NCBI GenBank assembly: GCA_011037195.1 | Contig: JAAEAF010002573.1 | Coordinates: 1-64,000, forward strand | DNA from: Triatoma infestans | Taxonomy: Eukaryota > Arthropoda > Insecta > Hemiptera > Reduviidae | Length of the DNA stretch: 64,000 nucleotides | Direction: 5' to 3' | In this document: positions 12,692 through 26,200 of the stretch, piece by piece | Numbering within the stretch: the stretch's first letter is position 1 | How the letters are laid out: every line of letters starts with the position of its first letter | Translations under genes and position numbers: made by a program | Notes under the pieces: generated by a model | What the model was told of the DNA's origin: nothing | Databases searched by the model: none | Seen by the model: only the letters and a program-made list of their open reading frames with translations

Positions 12692-13570
12692 ATGGATGAG
12701 CCCAACGTCTAATAATCAAAGAAATCAGCTGCAATGGAGAGAGAGCGGTTTCTAAGTGAAATTTTGCAAAGTGAAAATGAAAAATCTTTGACAAAGGACA
12801 AATATTTAGAACTTGGAATTGCAAATGTAGGAGACTAAAAAGACTGAAAATAAGACATCACTTCAACAAAGAAGATTACAAAGGTTTGCGGTTCTAGTTC
12901 AAGTTTGTAATGGTTTACTAAGACCATCTGAATAAATTTGTTTTGCTCCGTGCTTTGGAATTTAAACGACGGAGCAGAAGTGGCCTTCTACTTAAATGAC
13001 ATATTTTTAACCATACAATAGGGGCACCATGTTTTCTGCAATCAGAAACAATGGAAGAGAATTTGTTAATCATAATATATGTGAAATCACAAGTCTTTGA
13101 CCAGAATTGAAGCTAGCGCATGGAAACCTAAGGCATAACCAAAGTCAGGGCTCCGTAGAACGTGCCAACCAAGATTTTTGATTGGTTGTTGGTTGAAAGA
13201 CAATAAATCGACAAAATGGTCGGAAGTTTTAAGATATATACAATTTATGAAAAAAAGAGTGTACCATTCGGGCACAAAACAATCAATCACCTTACAAAGC
13301 TATGTTTGGGATTGAACCTAGAGGCAGGTCTTTCAACGACATCACTATCATCAGAACTAATAAACGATATTCAAGACGAGTATGACCTTCGAAAACTTAT
13401 TGAAGATTATTTAATCAAAAATTACACAAATAATGACAACGACTCGGAAAATGACATCCAAAAGGTTAGCTAAACAGTGCAGCTGATGAAAAATCTTAAG
13501 AAGCAAGCTGAAAAAATGAAATCTGCCTCTGACAAATCGCATTAGTCAGCCAAAGTTGAAAATATCATTT
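12692..13570 (+). pseudogene. KRBA2-like integrase (KRAB-A domain-containing protein 2 family), broken
   Basis: After ATG 12692 and two early stops, the frame MERERFLSEILQSENEKSLT continues to KDKYLEL, matching the N-terminus of the KRBA2-like integrase proteins common in arthropod genomes. LQQRRLQRFAVLVQ follows near 12860. The central integrase is mostly missing; near 13130 the frames give HGKP, QSQGSVERANQD (with the catalytic Glu of DDE integrases) and, in the frame from 13216, residues up to GLSTTSLSSELINDIQDEYD. At 13500 QAEKMKSASDK resembles the C-terminal region. Many stops and frameshifts make it non-functional. Assignment is from memory of the family. Confidence 0.65.
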
Positions 13571-13930
13571 ATGAGGAAAATCACTGTCCGCCAGATCAAA
13601 TGGTTCTATTTGAAAACTCTATTACTCAATTTATGCACAAAGTGGTTGTTCCAATTCCACCCATAACCAAAGTGTGGAAAACTGGAAATATAACTAGGTC
13701 AAGAAGACAATTTCCACTTCTATTAGCGTTTGCAATAATTTATTCATAAATCGCAAGGCTTAACTTTAGATAAATTAGTTGTAGTTATTGGTGATAAAGA
13801 AACTTCTGCTGACTTAACATACGTTTCTTTTTCAAGAATAAAAACCCTTCAGGGTCTAGCATCTAACAGAACTTTCCCTTATGAAAGATTTCAAAACATA
13901 AAACATTCACATATGTTAAAATGAAGAAAT
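13571..13930 (+). pseudogene. Pif1-like helicase C-terminal fragment
   Basis: Frames across a shift near 13740 read VVVPIPPITKVW, then RRQFPLLLAFAI and GLTLDKLVVVIGDKE, then LTYVSFSRIKTLQGLASN and PYERFQNI. These are the last conserved blocks of Pif1-family helicases (QFPL.LA, SQGLTLDK, YVALSRV). Such domains occur in Helitrons and in other Pif1-bearing mobile elements; nothing else of the protein is present. It directly abuts the KRBA2-like remnant. Confidence 0.65.
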
Positions 13931-14399
13931 AAGAATGAGAAACTCGAACCAAATAGGTAAATCTTTATCATTTACTTTATTACTGTACACAGGGCTGTTT
14001 TTTTTCCACCAACATATTGGCAGTTGGAGGCGATTAAAAGCCAAAGGTAGTTAATAGTCAATATGTTGGCTTTTCCAGATCTCAAAACGAAATAACAGGT
14101 TAATGTAAAAACAGGCAAACCACAAAATAAATAAATACTTTCTTACTGTAGTACAAATAAAAGATTATTTTTATAATGACAAGAAACTATTTTCTATTAC
14201 AACCTTCCTGTTTGAACTTATAATAATTACAGTAATAAGTAATAATAATAAAATATACAAAAAAATGTTCAAAATACTATATAAAAAAATACAAACTTAA
14301 TAAAACTATATATGTACAAGAATAGTATAAAACTGCCTAAAATATTTGTTTCAAATAAATAGAACGAATTATAAATTTATTTATGGTGAACATTCATTT

Positions 14400-16510
14400 C
14401 TTATTATGCGACCATGGCTATGGAGGAGAAATGCGAAGAAGCCATGGGGGGAAGAATGAGAAATTTCAAGATAAGGGAACTGTTGAAGGATATTATTGAC
14501 AATTCTACTGGGTCGATTAAAACCAGAATGTAGGAGATAATTATAGGAGAGATGAGGTACAAAGAAAGTAGAAGAAAATCTATGGTTACGAAGAGTTATT
14601 CGAAAATTGAGCTAGGAAGTAATAAAGAACAGTCAATATGATTATTAAGTAGTTTGAAGATAAATATAAAGTCAAGATACGTACGGCGTGATTCTAAACA
14701 AGGTAGATTTGTAAGCTCTTGTAGTGCACATTTGTTATTAGAAGTATAAGGAATATTTAATTTAAAAGAAATCAGCTTAAAGAATTTATATTGAACAAGT
14801 TCCAGTGAGTGTTTGTGAGAAAGAAGATGAGGAGACCAAACAGGAGAAAAAAAGTTGTGAGCGAACAAGAGATACTAAAGATTTTTGATGGATGAAACAT
14901 CATTGAAATTACGGGTGTTTCCCAACCACCCAACAACAACTTCAGAACTTTATTTATCTCTCAACATGGATGGAAAATGAAGGTCAGATTGAAATGTGAC
15001 ACCAAAATCATTTATACTGTCAACAATAGAAAGAGGATGGTTATTAACACTATACTGAATATTAAATTTTATAGAGAGAAGGATGTTATTCTATACTGAA
15101 TATTATAGAAAAAGAGAGAAGGATGGATTTAGCAGTGTTTAATTTTAACCGATTGTAATAAAACCAAAGACTCACTGCATCACTTATGTAAACACAAGAA
15201 ATCTTGTGAACATGATATTTCACAGAATAATTTCAAGCCGTCAGCGAAGAAAAGGAATTTTACATGAGACATGACATAACATAAATCATCCATAAAAATG
15301 ATAAAAAAGAAGAGGTCCCAAATGCAAGCCCTGGGACACACCTGAGGAAGCTTGAATTGTATAAGAAAAAGAAGAACGAACCTTGACAGTTTGATATCGA
15401 TTGGTGAGATAATTTCGAAACCAAGTAAGAAGAACTCCTGAAATACCGTATGATTGCAACTTATTCAGAAGTAAATTTATGTTTACAGAATCAAACGCTT
15501 TAGATACATCTAAATAAATAACGTCCAATTGAAGATTAGATTCAAAAGCTGTTAGTATAGATTGTTGAAGAGTTAGTAAGTTTGTGGTTATTGTTGTTCC
15601 CTTAGGCATAAAGCCATGTATTTCAGGAATAATCAAAGATTGTAACGGTGGAGATATAATATCATAAATCAAACTCTCGAATAACTCTGCAATTACAGAT
15701 AATATGCTAATAGGATGATAATTTTTTACAATTTTTACGATCTCCAGATTTATAAATTGGTATAACATAACTATGTTTCCAGATTGCCGGAAATTCACCA
15801 GTATACACGAATGATTAAAAAGAAGGTAAAGAGGAAATGCGTGTGATAAGCAATTTTTGAGAAGCAGTGCTGGAATACCTTCGGGACCTATGGAAGAATA
15901 TGATTTTAATGAGTTTATTTTAGACACCACAGAATCATAACTTATGAGCAAGAATAGAAGACTTCGAGAACGACATAGAATTAGGTCATGAAGGATCTAC
16001 AGATGAGTTTTGATAGACACCAGAAAAATAACTGGCAAATTGGTTGGTAATACCAGAGTCTGTATCACAACTAACATCATCAAGTTGAGTTAATAAAGGA
16101 ATATTGGGGTTTGATTTTAACTTTTTGATATAACTCCAGAAGTATCTGGAATCCTTTTGCTTAGAGGATTCAACAGATTGAATATAGTCTCGATAACATG
16201 CTTGTGAATTTTTTTTGCCTTGCTTTCTAAGAACAGAATAAATTCGATAATTATTTAATGATCAAGTAAATTTATAACCTTTATGAATGAATTTCTTCTT
16301 ACTAATAAGAAATTTTAATTCATTAGAGAACCAGACTGGATATGATGTATTTGCGATCTTGGAAGTTGGGACGTATAGGTTCAGAGCATCGAAAATAACA
16401 GAATAGAATTTTATTACTTTACAATCTAGATTATTTTCATGAAATAAAAAAATCCCAGTTCATTTCAGATATGTACGAATTAATGGAGTCATAATCAGCT
16501 TTATGAAAGT
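14400..16510 (-). pseudogene. Jockey-like non-LTR retrotransposon ORF2, 5'-truncated and stopped
   Basis: Reading the - strand from about 16.5 kb: YPVWFSNELKFLISKKKF (linker after the endonuclease), then a long open RT segment at 15951-15286 with NYHPISILSVIAELFE, GFMPKGTTITTNLL, DVIYLDVSKAFDSVN and SGVSQGLHLGPLLF. The catalytic box follows as FFADGLKLF (~15240), where the second Asp is Gly. The C-terminal thumb-like region at 14868-14596 has VWSPHLLSHKHSLELVQYKF. The endonuclease is missing because the copy starts inside ORF2. The altered ADD box and several stops rule out activity. Its 5' edge coincides with the left inverted repeat at 16516. Confidence 0.8.
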
Positions 16511-16515
16511 TTAGT

Positions 16516-16721
16516 AGAAAATAAGAATATAACTCGGAACAATGTCAGATTTGAAGATAATCTAGCTGATAGCTTTACCTGGGAATCTGAAATAATCTGC
16601 TTAAAGATTCAGGGGAAGTGGCGCTTGCGTGCGATCCTCATTTCAATTAGAGGCAGTATGCAAAAATAATTTAAAACAACGGAAATAAAACATCAAGCAT
16701 AAGATTTGATGTATACAATAC
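16516..16721 (+). repeat. Left arm of inverted repeat around phosphatase exon 1
   Basis: GAAAATAAGAAT through GATGTATACAA matches the reverse complement of 17341-17548 over about 200 bp with some mismatches. Shared blocks include GGGGAAGTGGCGCTTGCGTG and ATCCTCATTTCAATTAGAGG. Exon 1 lies in the ~620-bp spacer. Confidence 0.8.
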
Positions 16722-16810
16722 TTTTGTCAGGTATATACAGTAACTATGTAATTATATAAATTATCTATTAAAATGTTTCCTAAAATACACTCCAAACTAC
16801 ATTAGATACG

Positions 16811-16845
16811 TTGATGATGGTTAAAATTAAACCATAACCGGTTGC
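16811..16845 (+). other. Degenerate hammerhead-core-like motif
   Basis: TTGATGA, then GGTT-AAAATTAA-ACC, then TAACCGGTT. This is the same order (CTGATGA, short stem, GAAACCGG) seen in better form at 52033-52057. Here two core bases are changed, so it is a relic at best. Confidence 0.3.
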
Positions 16846-17045
16846 GAATGAAAAAAAACTTTGTGATTTGATAAATCATTATACATCAAAGAATTATTAC
16901 AATAAAATTTAGAATATTTTTGTTAATTAAAAAAAAAAAGTGTACATATGTTCTGTAAAATTAATTAAGTATATTATTTAGTGATATTTTTACCTCCATA
17001 GGAGTTAGATAGAATTAAAGATAAAATTGTATCGCTTACGTAAAA

Positions 17046-17207
17046 ATGCAGAAATTAGGAAATACTGGTAGATTCTTAGAACACTATATTGAAACATTGA
17101 AGAGAGGTGAAAAAATGACAGAAAGTGAAGTTAGGTCATTGTGCTCAAAAGTGAAAGAATATTTGCCACAAGAACCAAATGTATTGAATTTAGAAGTACC
17201 AATTAGT
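17046..17207 (+). CDS. Exon 1 of PP4-like phosphatase
   Basis: ATG at 17046, 54 codons, ends in phase 0 at AGT|gtaagt. Encodes the N-terminal helix ([20 protein letters not shown]) that precedes the metal site. It sits between inverted repeats, with no TATA box or other obvious core promoter just upstream. Confidence 0.85.
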
Positions 17208-20200
17208 GTAAGTACATGTAATAGATGTTTGCAACTTTAATTCTGATGTCTGTATCAAAAATTTAAATCTATTAATTTTCAACAATAACAACAGATAAAA
17301 GTAAAAAGTGTAGAATCGCTATACTCTTATAGCGACTGGATACTTTGTATACATCGAATGTTACGCTTAATATTTTATTTCCGTTTTTTTAAATTGTTTT
17401 GCACACTGCCTCTAATTGAAATGAGGATCGCACGCAAGCGCCACTTCCCCTGAATCTTTAAGCAGATTTTTTTTTAGATTCTCAGGTTATTATCAGCTAG
17501 ATTATCTTCAAAGCTGACATTGTTCCGAAATCTATTCTTATTTTCTATGTTGTCTCTAACATTTAAATCCTCAACTCTATATGCTTATTACGTTTAGTTG
17601 TTTTTCGATTTTCCGCTATTATCATTGGTATTCTAATTTCGATTGATAAATTTATTTCCAGCATTTTAATTGAATTCCATAGGCAACTCTTTTATCGTTT
17701 CGCTGAGAGCAGTGAATTATAATCTAATTCTAGCCAATATTTTGGCTTTCCCTTCCCTATGTTCACTTATTTTTTTAACATACCTAAAGATTGTATGGTA
17801 ATAATTCAACTTTGTATATATCTTCTCAAAGTATCCAATAATATGTTCTTTGCTGATGCGCACCCTTCTACTTCAAATTCAAAATTTGATCGTTTATGTT
17901 TATTAAAATTATACTTTTAGCTATATCATCTTTTCCTCTATAAACTTCCACAATCTTTCAGTACCATTAAGCTCTGAATAAGGACACACCATTGTCTGTA
18001 GTTCGTATCATTTAACGTTTAAATTCAGTTTTTATATATATATATTTTTTTTTTTATCAATCTGTAATATTTTACTAAATAATTAACAAAAACATTTATT
18101 TTTTTTCATACTGGAGGTCGAGCCCATGACCTGATATAAATAATTTAATATTCAATTAATAAATTCTATTTTATTTTACCTCAAATATAATAAATTATAC
18201 TCCAGAGGTGATTTGCTAAACCATAATTACCAGCCTTATATTCAAAATAAAATATACATCTAATTAATAATCATTAATGAATGAATTCCAAAGAGTGTTC
18301 CATTTTCTTGGGCGTTGCTGGGTATTTAGGGCTGCCAGGCTTAGACTTTGATAGGGATGCTCTGGATGGAAGGGAGATTATAGACTATTAAATGGTTTAG
18401 ATTGGCCACCTGTTGCTACCTAAAAGATAGTATAGTTATAGATTTTTAATTTCTCAATTAAGAGGTTGTTTATCTTTTTATTTATGTCTTTATCCTTTTA
18501 TTTTTTTCTTTATTATCTTAGGAAGTAGTTTTGCTATTAACCAGTTAAATGTATCAACATTATTATTAGTATTCTTTCTTTTTATATGATTAGGAATTTT
18601 CCAGTATTCTGACAGATGGCTGTGGCCATGTCAAGTAACTTTGTCTTTTTGTGTAATGCATTTATTTATATATTTCCTTAAAATAAAAGTTATTTATCTA
18701 TCTATCTATAATAAATTACTATTTTTCTGTACCACAACTCCAGCTAAACAGATCCTTTTTTCCCCCCGAGCATAAAGTAAAATATTTAGACTTTAATTAT
18801 GATGACTTTAAATATTTAGTTTATATTATTTCATTTAATATATCTATCCTAATATCACTAAACCAACAATGAGAAATATTTTTATTTTTATTTTATTATT
18901 AAACTGTTTAAATCAAATATATAGTACATAACAGTTGAAGTTTGACCCAATAACATAAATATTATTCAATACAGATGACAATCAGAAAATAAATACATAC
19001 ATAACTTTTTTAAAACATTATAGAATATTCCAAATAATGATCTTTCTTCTTCGCTCTCTCGCTATTAAATATTAACACAAAAAAAAATCATCTATTTCAA
19101 TACTGAGGTGAACTATATCGATTTACCTTTGTAATAAGAAAAAGAAAAGTAATGAAAATATAGATGAACAAGTATTGAAATAAACATAGCATCCTTTTTG
19201 ACGATTAACAGGTAATACAACTTACTAAATGTTAAATTATTAAATACTTAACTTTGAGACCGTACTTAGATGGAGAGCTTTTACAGTAAAAAAATTAATT
19301 TTTTTTCTAAGGTGCCCACGCTAGTCCGGTTGTTTTATTCGTTTTTTGTTAATTTTATACTAAGTTGTAATTCTAATGTGAATTCAAAATCCAACTCGGA
19401 ATTGTAGACACCAAAGAAAGTACAACCATCAACTAAACGTTCCAGAAACAAGTTTTTATAGAAAACCTCACATTTTGTAACATTTGCTCTATAATTTCTA
19501 TTCTGAAAGTTTCGAACCGCTTGCCAAAAATCTTTCGATTTTAAAGCAGAATTAAAAGCTTCTTGGACCTCTCAAAAATAATTGTTTTTCGCTAAAGGTA
19601 TAGTATTTTTATAAGTTTTTTTAGCGTTTAGCTATAGTTTCAACACAGCATCTCTTAATGAGTTCTTTTTATAAATTTTATAAAGTTTTCTAACTAAATT
19701 TTTTATTTTTTACATTAAAAAAAAAAAACCACTTATAATTATTATTATTGCTTATATATCTTTATGGCTGTTGAAGAATACCAACGTCACGAAGTACAGA
19801 CTTAATTGTTCCTTAATTTCTAATTCCAAAGTATTAAATTTTCCATTGCCATTTCCTTCGCCAGTCGCCATTAATCTTTCTGCGTTCTTTTTCAGCTATT
19901 CTGGGTTCGAATGCACCTTCGGTCGCTTATATCTGGTCACTTTCTGTCTGCCTGATATTGCCTGAGTCCCCGAATTCTCCTTTATGCCCTTCTCAGTTCT
20001 TTTCATCCAGCTCAACGTACCAGGATCATATTTATTCTTATTTTGGCTCCTAAGTTGTTTTCTGTCCTTAGACTCACTACCCAAACCTCCCTCCTCAATG
20101 CTTGACGCTAGGTCACCTTGCCTAATTGATTGGCTTAATTCCTTCAGTTCCTCCAAAGTAAATAATTTCCATTTTATTAATAATAAAATAATATTCCAAA

Positions 20201-23200
20201 TAATGATCTTCCTTCTTCTTTCTTTCGCTCTCTCTCTATTAAATATTAACAACAACAAAAATAAAATCATCTATTTCAATACTGAGGTGAACTAAATGAA
20301 CAATACTGCGAAATGGTGTCTCATCCTTTAGTCCGCATTTCCTGCAAAGTGGGTCCGCTGAGAGACCCACATTATGCAGATGTTTTCTTAAAAGGCAACA
20401 CCCTATAATTAGGGCAGTAATTCTAGTTAGCTCCACGATTGTTCTGCCGAGGATACAGTGTGTGCGGATCTTTGAGGGGCCCTCAAGGACAATCTTAGAG
20501 TGCCTCAGCCCCGCAATATTTTTCCACCATATTGTATGTTTGCGTGTTAGCCATTTTTCAATGGCCCTACAGGCAGTTCTGTACGAGATGCGCAGAACCA
20601 ATGGGCGTTCGTGAGGCGCCCTCCTTCGCCAGTCTGTCGGCCTCTTCGGTACCTTGAATGCCTTTATGTCCCGGCACCCAACCCAGCCGAAGGCTATTGT
20701 GGTTTGCCAGAGATTCTAATTGTTCGCGGCATTCTTTAGCAATCCTCGTCCTGATGCACTTCGCCTCTAAAGCCTGTAGTGTGCCTGGCTGCCAGAAAAG
20801 ATCATGATTCTTCTGCTCGTTACGCCCTTATCCCTAAGATACTGGGCCCAACTTAGGATGGCGATGATTTCAGTCTGAAAGACCGTTGGGTTGCTATCAA
20901 GAGATATGGCGACGCCGACGCCAGCGCGCCTAATATGCACGCCAGCCCCGATACCGGCACAGGTCCTGGAGCCATTTGTGTATGCTACTATTTCATTTTT
21001 ACTCGTGTTTGAACCAGTGTGGTCGTTAGCGTCCACATGTGAAATGTCACTCTGAATTTTGACTGAAAGAGATACATCGGGTTCATTAGATCTCCTCCCA
21101 TTCATAACTGTGGGATTTTCTCTAATACCTTGAATATTTTCCCATTCCCCTCGGATTTATGTCCGAGTTGCAGGTTATGAATGCTAGTCAGCCTATAGGC
21201 CGTCCTTAGCTCCTCCGCCCCTGCAATCATGTGCAACGGCGGAAGTCCCAGGAGGATTTCTAAGGCCGCCATAGGAGTGGAGCTCATGGCACCAGTAATT
21301 CCCAAACACGCAACCCTTTGGAACTTACCCAGCATTTTCCGAATGATCACCCTCTCAGTTTTATGCCACCAACCTAATGAGAAGTATGTTACTATGGGTC
21401 TTACCATCATGATGTATGTCCCATACAACAATCTGGGTTTAAGACCCAATGTTTTATCAAAGCTTCTTTAACAGGCCCCCATGGACCGTATTGCTTTGTT
21501 AGTAACCTGTTCCACATAGAGTCCCTTACTTAACTTTGGGTCTAACGGGAGTCCAAGATATTTAACCCTGTCAGCCACCGGAAGAGCGCTTCCAAGAAAG
21601 GAGGGGACGTGAAAAGACAAGTTTCCTTCTCCTCATGACTCTGGAGGTGCGTCCAAGAGCCGCATCTGCACCAACTGAAACAGTATTCAAGAATTTGCCT
21701 CTGATGATAAACACAAGGTCATCAGCATAGCACCGAACATAATAACAGCATCCACCAAGCTCCTCAAGGAGCTCGTCCACCACCAGAGCCCACAGGAGGG
21801 GTGAAAGTGCGCCCCCTTGCGGGCATCCTACCAGCGGAACCGCCTCTGTGGAGCCCAATCTGGATGTTACCCATATGGTATAGTTTGACCATTACTCGTA
21901 ATTCTTTTTTAAATTTTAATTCTGCTATACCTACTTCTTACACACCACATATATTTTTACATCACTTGCCAAAAATAAATAATACACACATATTTTGTGA
22001 AAAATATCTAAAACTGTTTAATGCCATTCTTCAAATTAGGATAAAAATATTTATTATATATTATCTTCTTTTTTTTAAAAAAAAAAACAAGTATTTCGCA
22101 CAATTATTAGCAAATTTAATATACTATCTATCAAACTTAGTTTTAGTGAACATACATAGTTTGTAAAATAATAAGAGCCATATCTGATTAGGATGCCACT
22201 GCAGCTCTGCCAAATATAAAATACAGAAACCATTGGTGACTATACACCTGGTGCCACTGCCAGTAAGGTAGCGCTACCAGCCAGTCTGCTAAGACGCACT
22301 TCTACTAGCATCGCTGCACGTCTCACAGCGCTGCCAGCAGCTTAAAGCAGTGGGATAGCACACGAATTAGCCCAAGTGAGCCTTTTATTTTGAATAAATA
22401 CACTGATCAACAAAGGATTTTTCTTTCACCCTATTACATGCCCTTTATATATATTTTTTTATGCTAATTCTGAAAATAATTTCAATATTTTTCCATCAAA
22501 TCGGTATTTCGAGAAATGTTTGTTAATAATTTTCCCTCAAAATACATACTGCCTTTTAACTATATTTGTTGTTTGTTGTTTGACCTCATTTTGGCTATTG
22601 CTGCTAGAGGAAGTATTGTAATTATGTTTTGATCCTGATTTTTAATAAATTGAAACTGATTTTTTTTTATCATTTATTAACAGATAATTTTAAATATTAG
22701 CCATATTGAAATAAAATATTTTGTTGCTAGATATGTGGAGACATTCATGGCCAACTTCCTGATTTGATAGAACTTTTCACTATTGGAGGGGAAGTGCCTT
22801 GGCAAAACTACCTTTTTTTAGGAGATTATGTGGACAGAGGATATCACAGTACGGAAGTTTTCTTACTTTTAATAGCTCTTAAAGTAAGTACAATTTTAAG
22901 TGCCATAGTTTGTCTATGAAACTACTGAAAGAAAAGAATTGCAGCAGTTTGTGTTGCATGTTATGTAGTGGTAGCGTTACCAAACGTCTGGATTTGGAAA
23001 CCTTGTCCCGAAATGCGTCCGGAGCTTTATAATGTCCGGATTTCACGCGACTAATTGAATGAAATAAAATTTAATTTTTTTTTTCAATTTTTTTATTAAA
23101 AATTGTTGAACTTCTCGGCGACTAATTAAAGATTAAACGTAAAAGCAAATTCAGTTTTATCCTGCACAGACTTGCACGATAAAATAAAAAAAGAATAAAG

Positions 23201-26200
23201 TCAGCTCAATAAAAAAATATTTTACAAAAAAAGAAGTTAGTGACGCAGGAGAAACTGTACCAGGTACTAGTACAAAATAAGTCTAAAAAATATGTTTAAA
23301 ATGCTTAAAGTATATTAAAAAATTTCCCCCGGTCATCACTTTCTTCTCACCATGTCCGGATCTAAAGAGGAAAGTATGGTACCCCTATGTAATGGTGATT
23401 CGATGGAGATTGTTGATAGAGATTAATTGTTTGTATTATTAAGCAATGTTTTCGTCTATCTATATATATATATATAAAAATGTAAATGTTAGTTTGTTCA
23501 AAATCTTAAATCTCTGAAAGTTCTTCACCAATTGCTTTGACATTGACCTTGTTCGCGTGTTTTTTTTGATGAGATATATCTACCATTCGGGGTATTAGAG
23601 AAAATCCCACAGTTATGAATGGGAGGAGATCTAATGAACCCGATGTATCTCTTTCAATCAAAATTCAGGGTGACAACTTCACATGTGGACGCTAACGACT
23701 ACACTGGTTCAAACACAGATGCTCCAGGACTGTGCCGATGTCGAGGCTAGCGTGCATATTAGGCGCGCTGGCGTCGGCATCGCCATATCTCTTGATCTAT
23801 GGTCTTTCAGGCTGAAATCATCGCCATCCTAAGTTGTGCCCAGTATCTTAGGGATAAGGGCGTAAAAGCAACATACCGCTAAGGTAAATATTTTACGATT
23901 AAAATTAACTACAAATATGCGTGTCCAGCAGCTACAAAACGATCGATCAGCTTTGATATTACTACATCAATTGCTTAGTGAAGTCACAAGTAAAATTGGT
24001 TGAAAAAGTATTTCCCAATATACAAACCAATTATAATAATCTACGACTACGAACTTAACAATATTATTCAGTCTAACATTCAAAGGGAGGCAGTCACATA
24101 CAAGTTCATCGACACTGTTGTGGAAGCAGTGAAGCGGTCAATTATCCAACAGAATTATTGAATTTACTCGCTCTGCCAGCGTTGCCACCGCACATACTAC
24201 AATTGAAAATAGGCGTGCCAATTATCATGTTGAGAACAATAATCATCCAGCCAAAGCTTTGCAACAGCACGCGGCTTGCAGTAAAAAAATTATTGAGCAA
24301 CGTCATAGAAGCAACAATCTTGACAGGATCTTTCCAAGTTGAAGTGTCCCATTCCTATGATTCCAACGGATATGCCATTTTAATTTAGAAAATTGCAGTT
24401 CCCAATTCGATTGGCGTTTGTAATCACCATAAACAAAGCTCAGGGTCAATCTTTAGAATTGTACGGTTTAAATCTAGACACGATTGCTTCTCGCATGGAC
24501 AATTATATGTTGCATTTTCTAGAGTCAGCAAACCAGGCATCTCTTTTTTCTGCACAGACAATGGAACAACAAAAAATATTGTTTACCCACAGCATTGTGA
24601 AATTAAACATGTTAGAAACGTTCGCTTTCGCTTTCTTTCTTTTCCATTTAACCAGACTGAGCCATAGCATCGCGTAGCCGGGCACAGCTAGTATTCAAAT
24701 AAATCTTGAAATATAAAAAACTTTTAGAGGGCTATACTGCGTTTGTACACTATATTGCATGTTCATTGCACGTATTATAATATGTAAGTGTTGTTTTTAA
24801 AATAAAATTCTACGTATTCATTTTAACTGAGTTCTGTGTAAGACTTTTTATTTAAGTTTTTCTGATTATAAATTTAATGACGCAATTGGTGTGTGTGCTA
24901 ATTATAAGTAAACTGATAAATGAAATATTGGAACTGAAAAACACAAGTGTAGAGAAGGTTATAACCAAAATAATAAAACCTTACAGGTTATTTGTGAGCT
25001 AATACGTTCCCTCCAATTTCACTATATCCCGCAACAACTTGCTTTTCCCATCTATCTTGCCTCTCCATTCTACTATGCATTGTCGCACATAGGCTCATAT
25101 GCGATTGGAGTACAAGTAGCGGCTCCAATGTCAGAGTTGAAAAACAAGAATTCATCTTAACCAGCTAGAGATTTTTTACAAATCAATTAAGGAAAATGGT
25201 TCATAGTAAGAATGTATATTTTAATTAAGAATTTTTCCAAGTGATTCACGTGCGAATGTGCACATACAGACCAGCCACCAGTGTAGTTAGTATGCATGCT
25301 ATGTATCTGTAAAATATTCTGAGTAAGAGACTTTTAAAACTATGTGGTTTCATTTCAGGAAAGAAATGGACAAGATACTGTTCATTTCTATTATATGTGT
25401 TTTTTTTTTGGTCAATTTGTTTTCTATTTTTCTTGTTTATAAAATCAAAGCGCAGGGCTCAGAGCTCTCTTGCGTATATGCCTTGAGCCGGCCTTATTCC
25501 AAAACATTTTTCAGAATATTTGAATTTAAGTAAAATGATTAAAGTATATGTAAATTTTTATCTATCCGAGCATGCTTCTTTTCGTTGGGTTCTGATAGGT
25601 TTGGGATTTTCATTCAGCTTCATAGAGTGGATATCAAGTTTGCGTAAAGAGTTGAGTTCAACTTAAAGTTTCTGTCACTACAACAATAATTATTGATTGT
25701 TCGTATAAGAGAGGTTATATTAGTATGTGTGCACGTGTATAATAAACGAAAAAGAAAGAGGCATGTTGATTTTTCATTATTAGGTATACGCAAATTTACT
25801 AATAAAACCATCTCCAAACAAGCAATTAATCACTATGATGTGTGACAGAAACTTGAACCAACTGTCTGCACAGAAAAATCGATGAAACCCAACAAAAAGA
25901 ATCGTGTAATAACTCACAAAATCCTCCAGATGTTATCTAATATCTAATAATTTCTTCAAATATTCTTATTTTTTTTTTAACTCTGTTTCAGGCAAGATAC
26001 CCCACCAGAATTTACCTCATTAGGGGAAATCATGAGACAAGGGATATAACACAGGTTTATGGTTTCTATGATGAAGTTTTAAGAAAGTATGGTACCATAA
26101 ATGTTTGGAAGGAATGTTTACAGATCTTTGATATGCTTCCTATTAGCGCCTCAATTATGGGAAAGGTAAAATTTAATAAATCATTTTGAAAAACAAATAT

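Larger units (their letters stand above)
23459..24691 (+). mobile_element. Helitron, internally deleted, carrying a LOA/I-element fragment
   Basis: Begins TCTATATATATATATATAAA after an A and ends with CGCGTAGCCGGGCACAGCTAG before a T. These fit Helitron rules (5' TC, 3' CTRR, insertion between A and T, and no target duplication). The helicase C-terminus is present as a pseudogene; the Rep domain is absent. Bases 23589-23866 match the reverse complement of the LOA/I element at 20843-21130. Length 1233 bp in intron 2. Confidence 0.85.
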
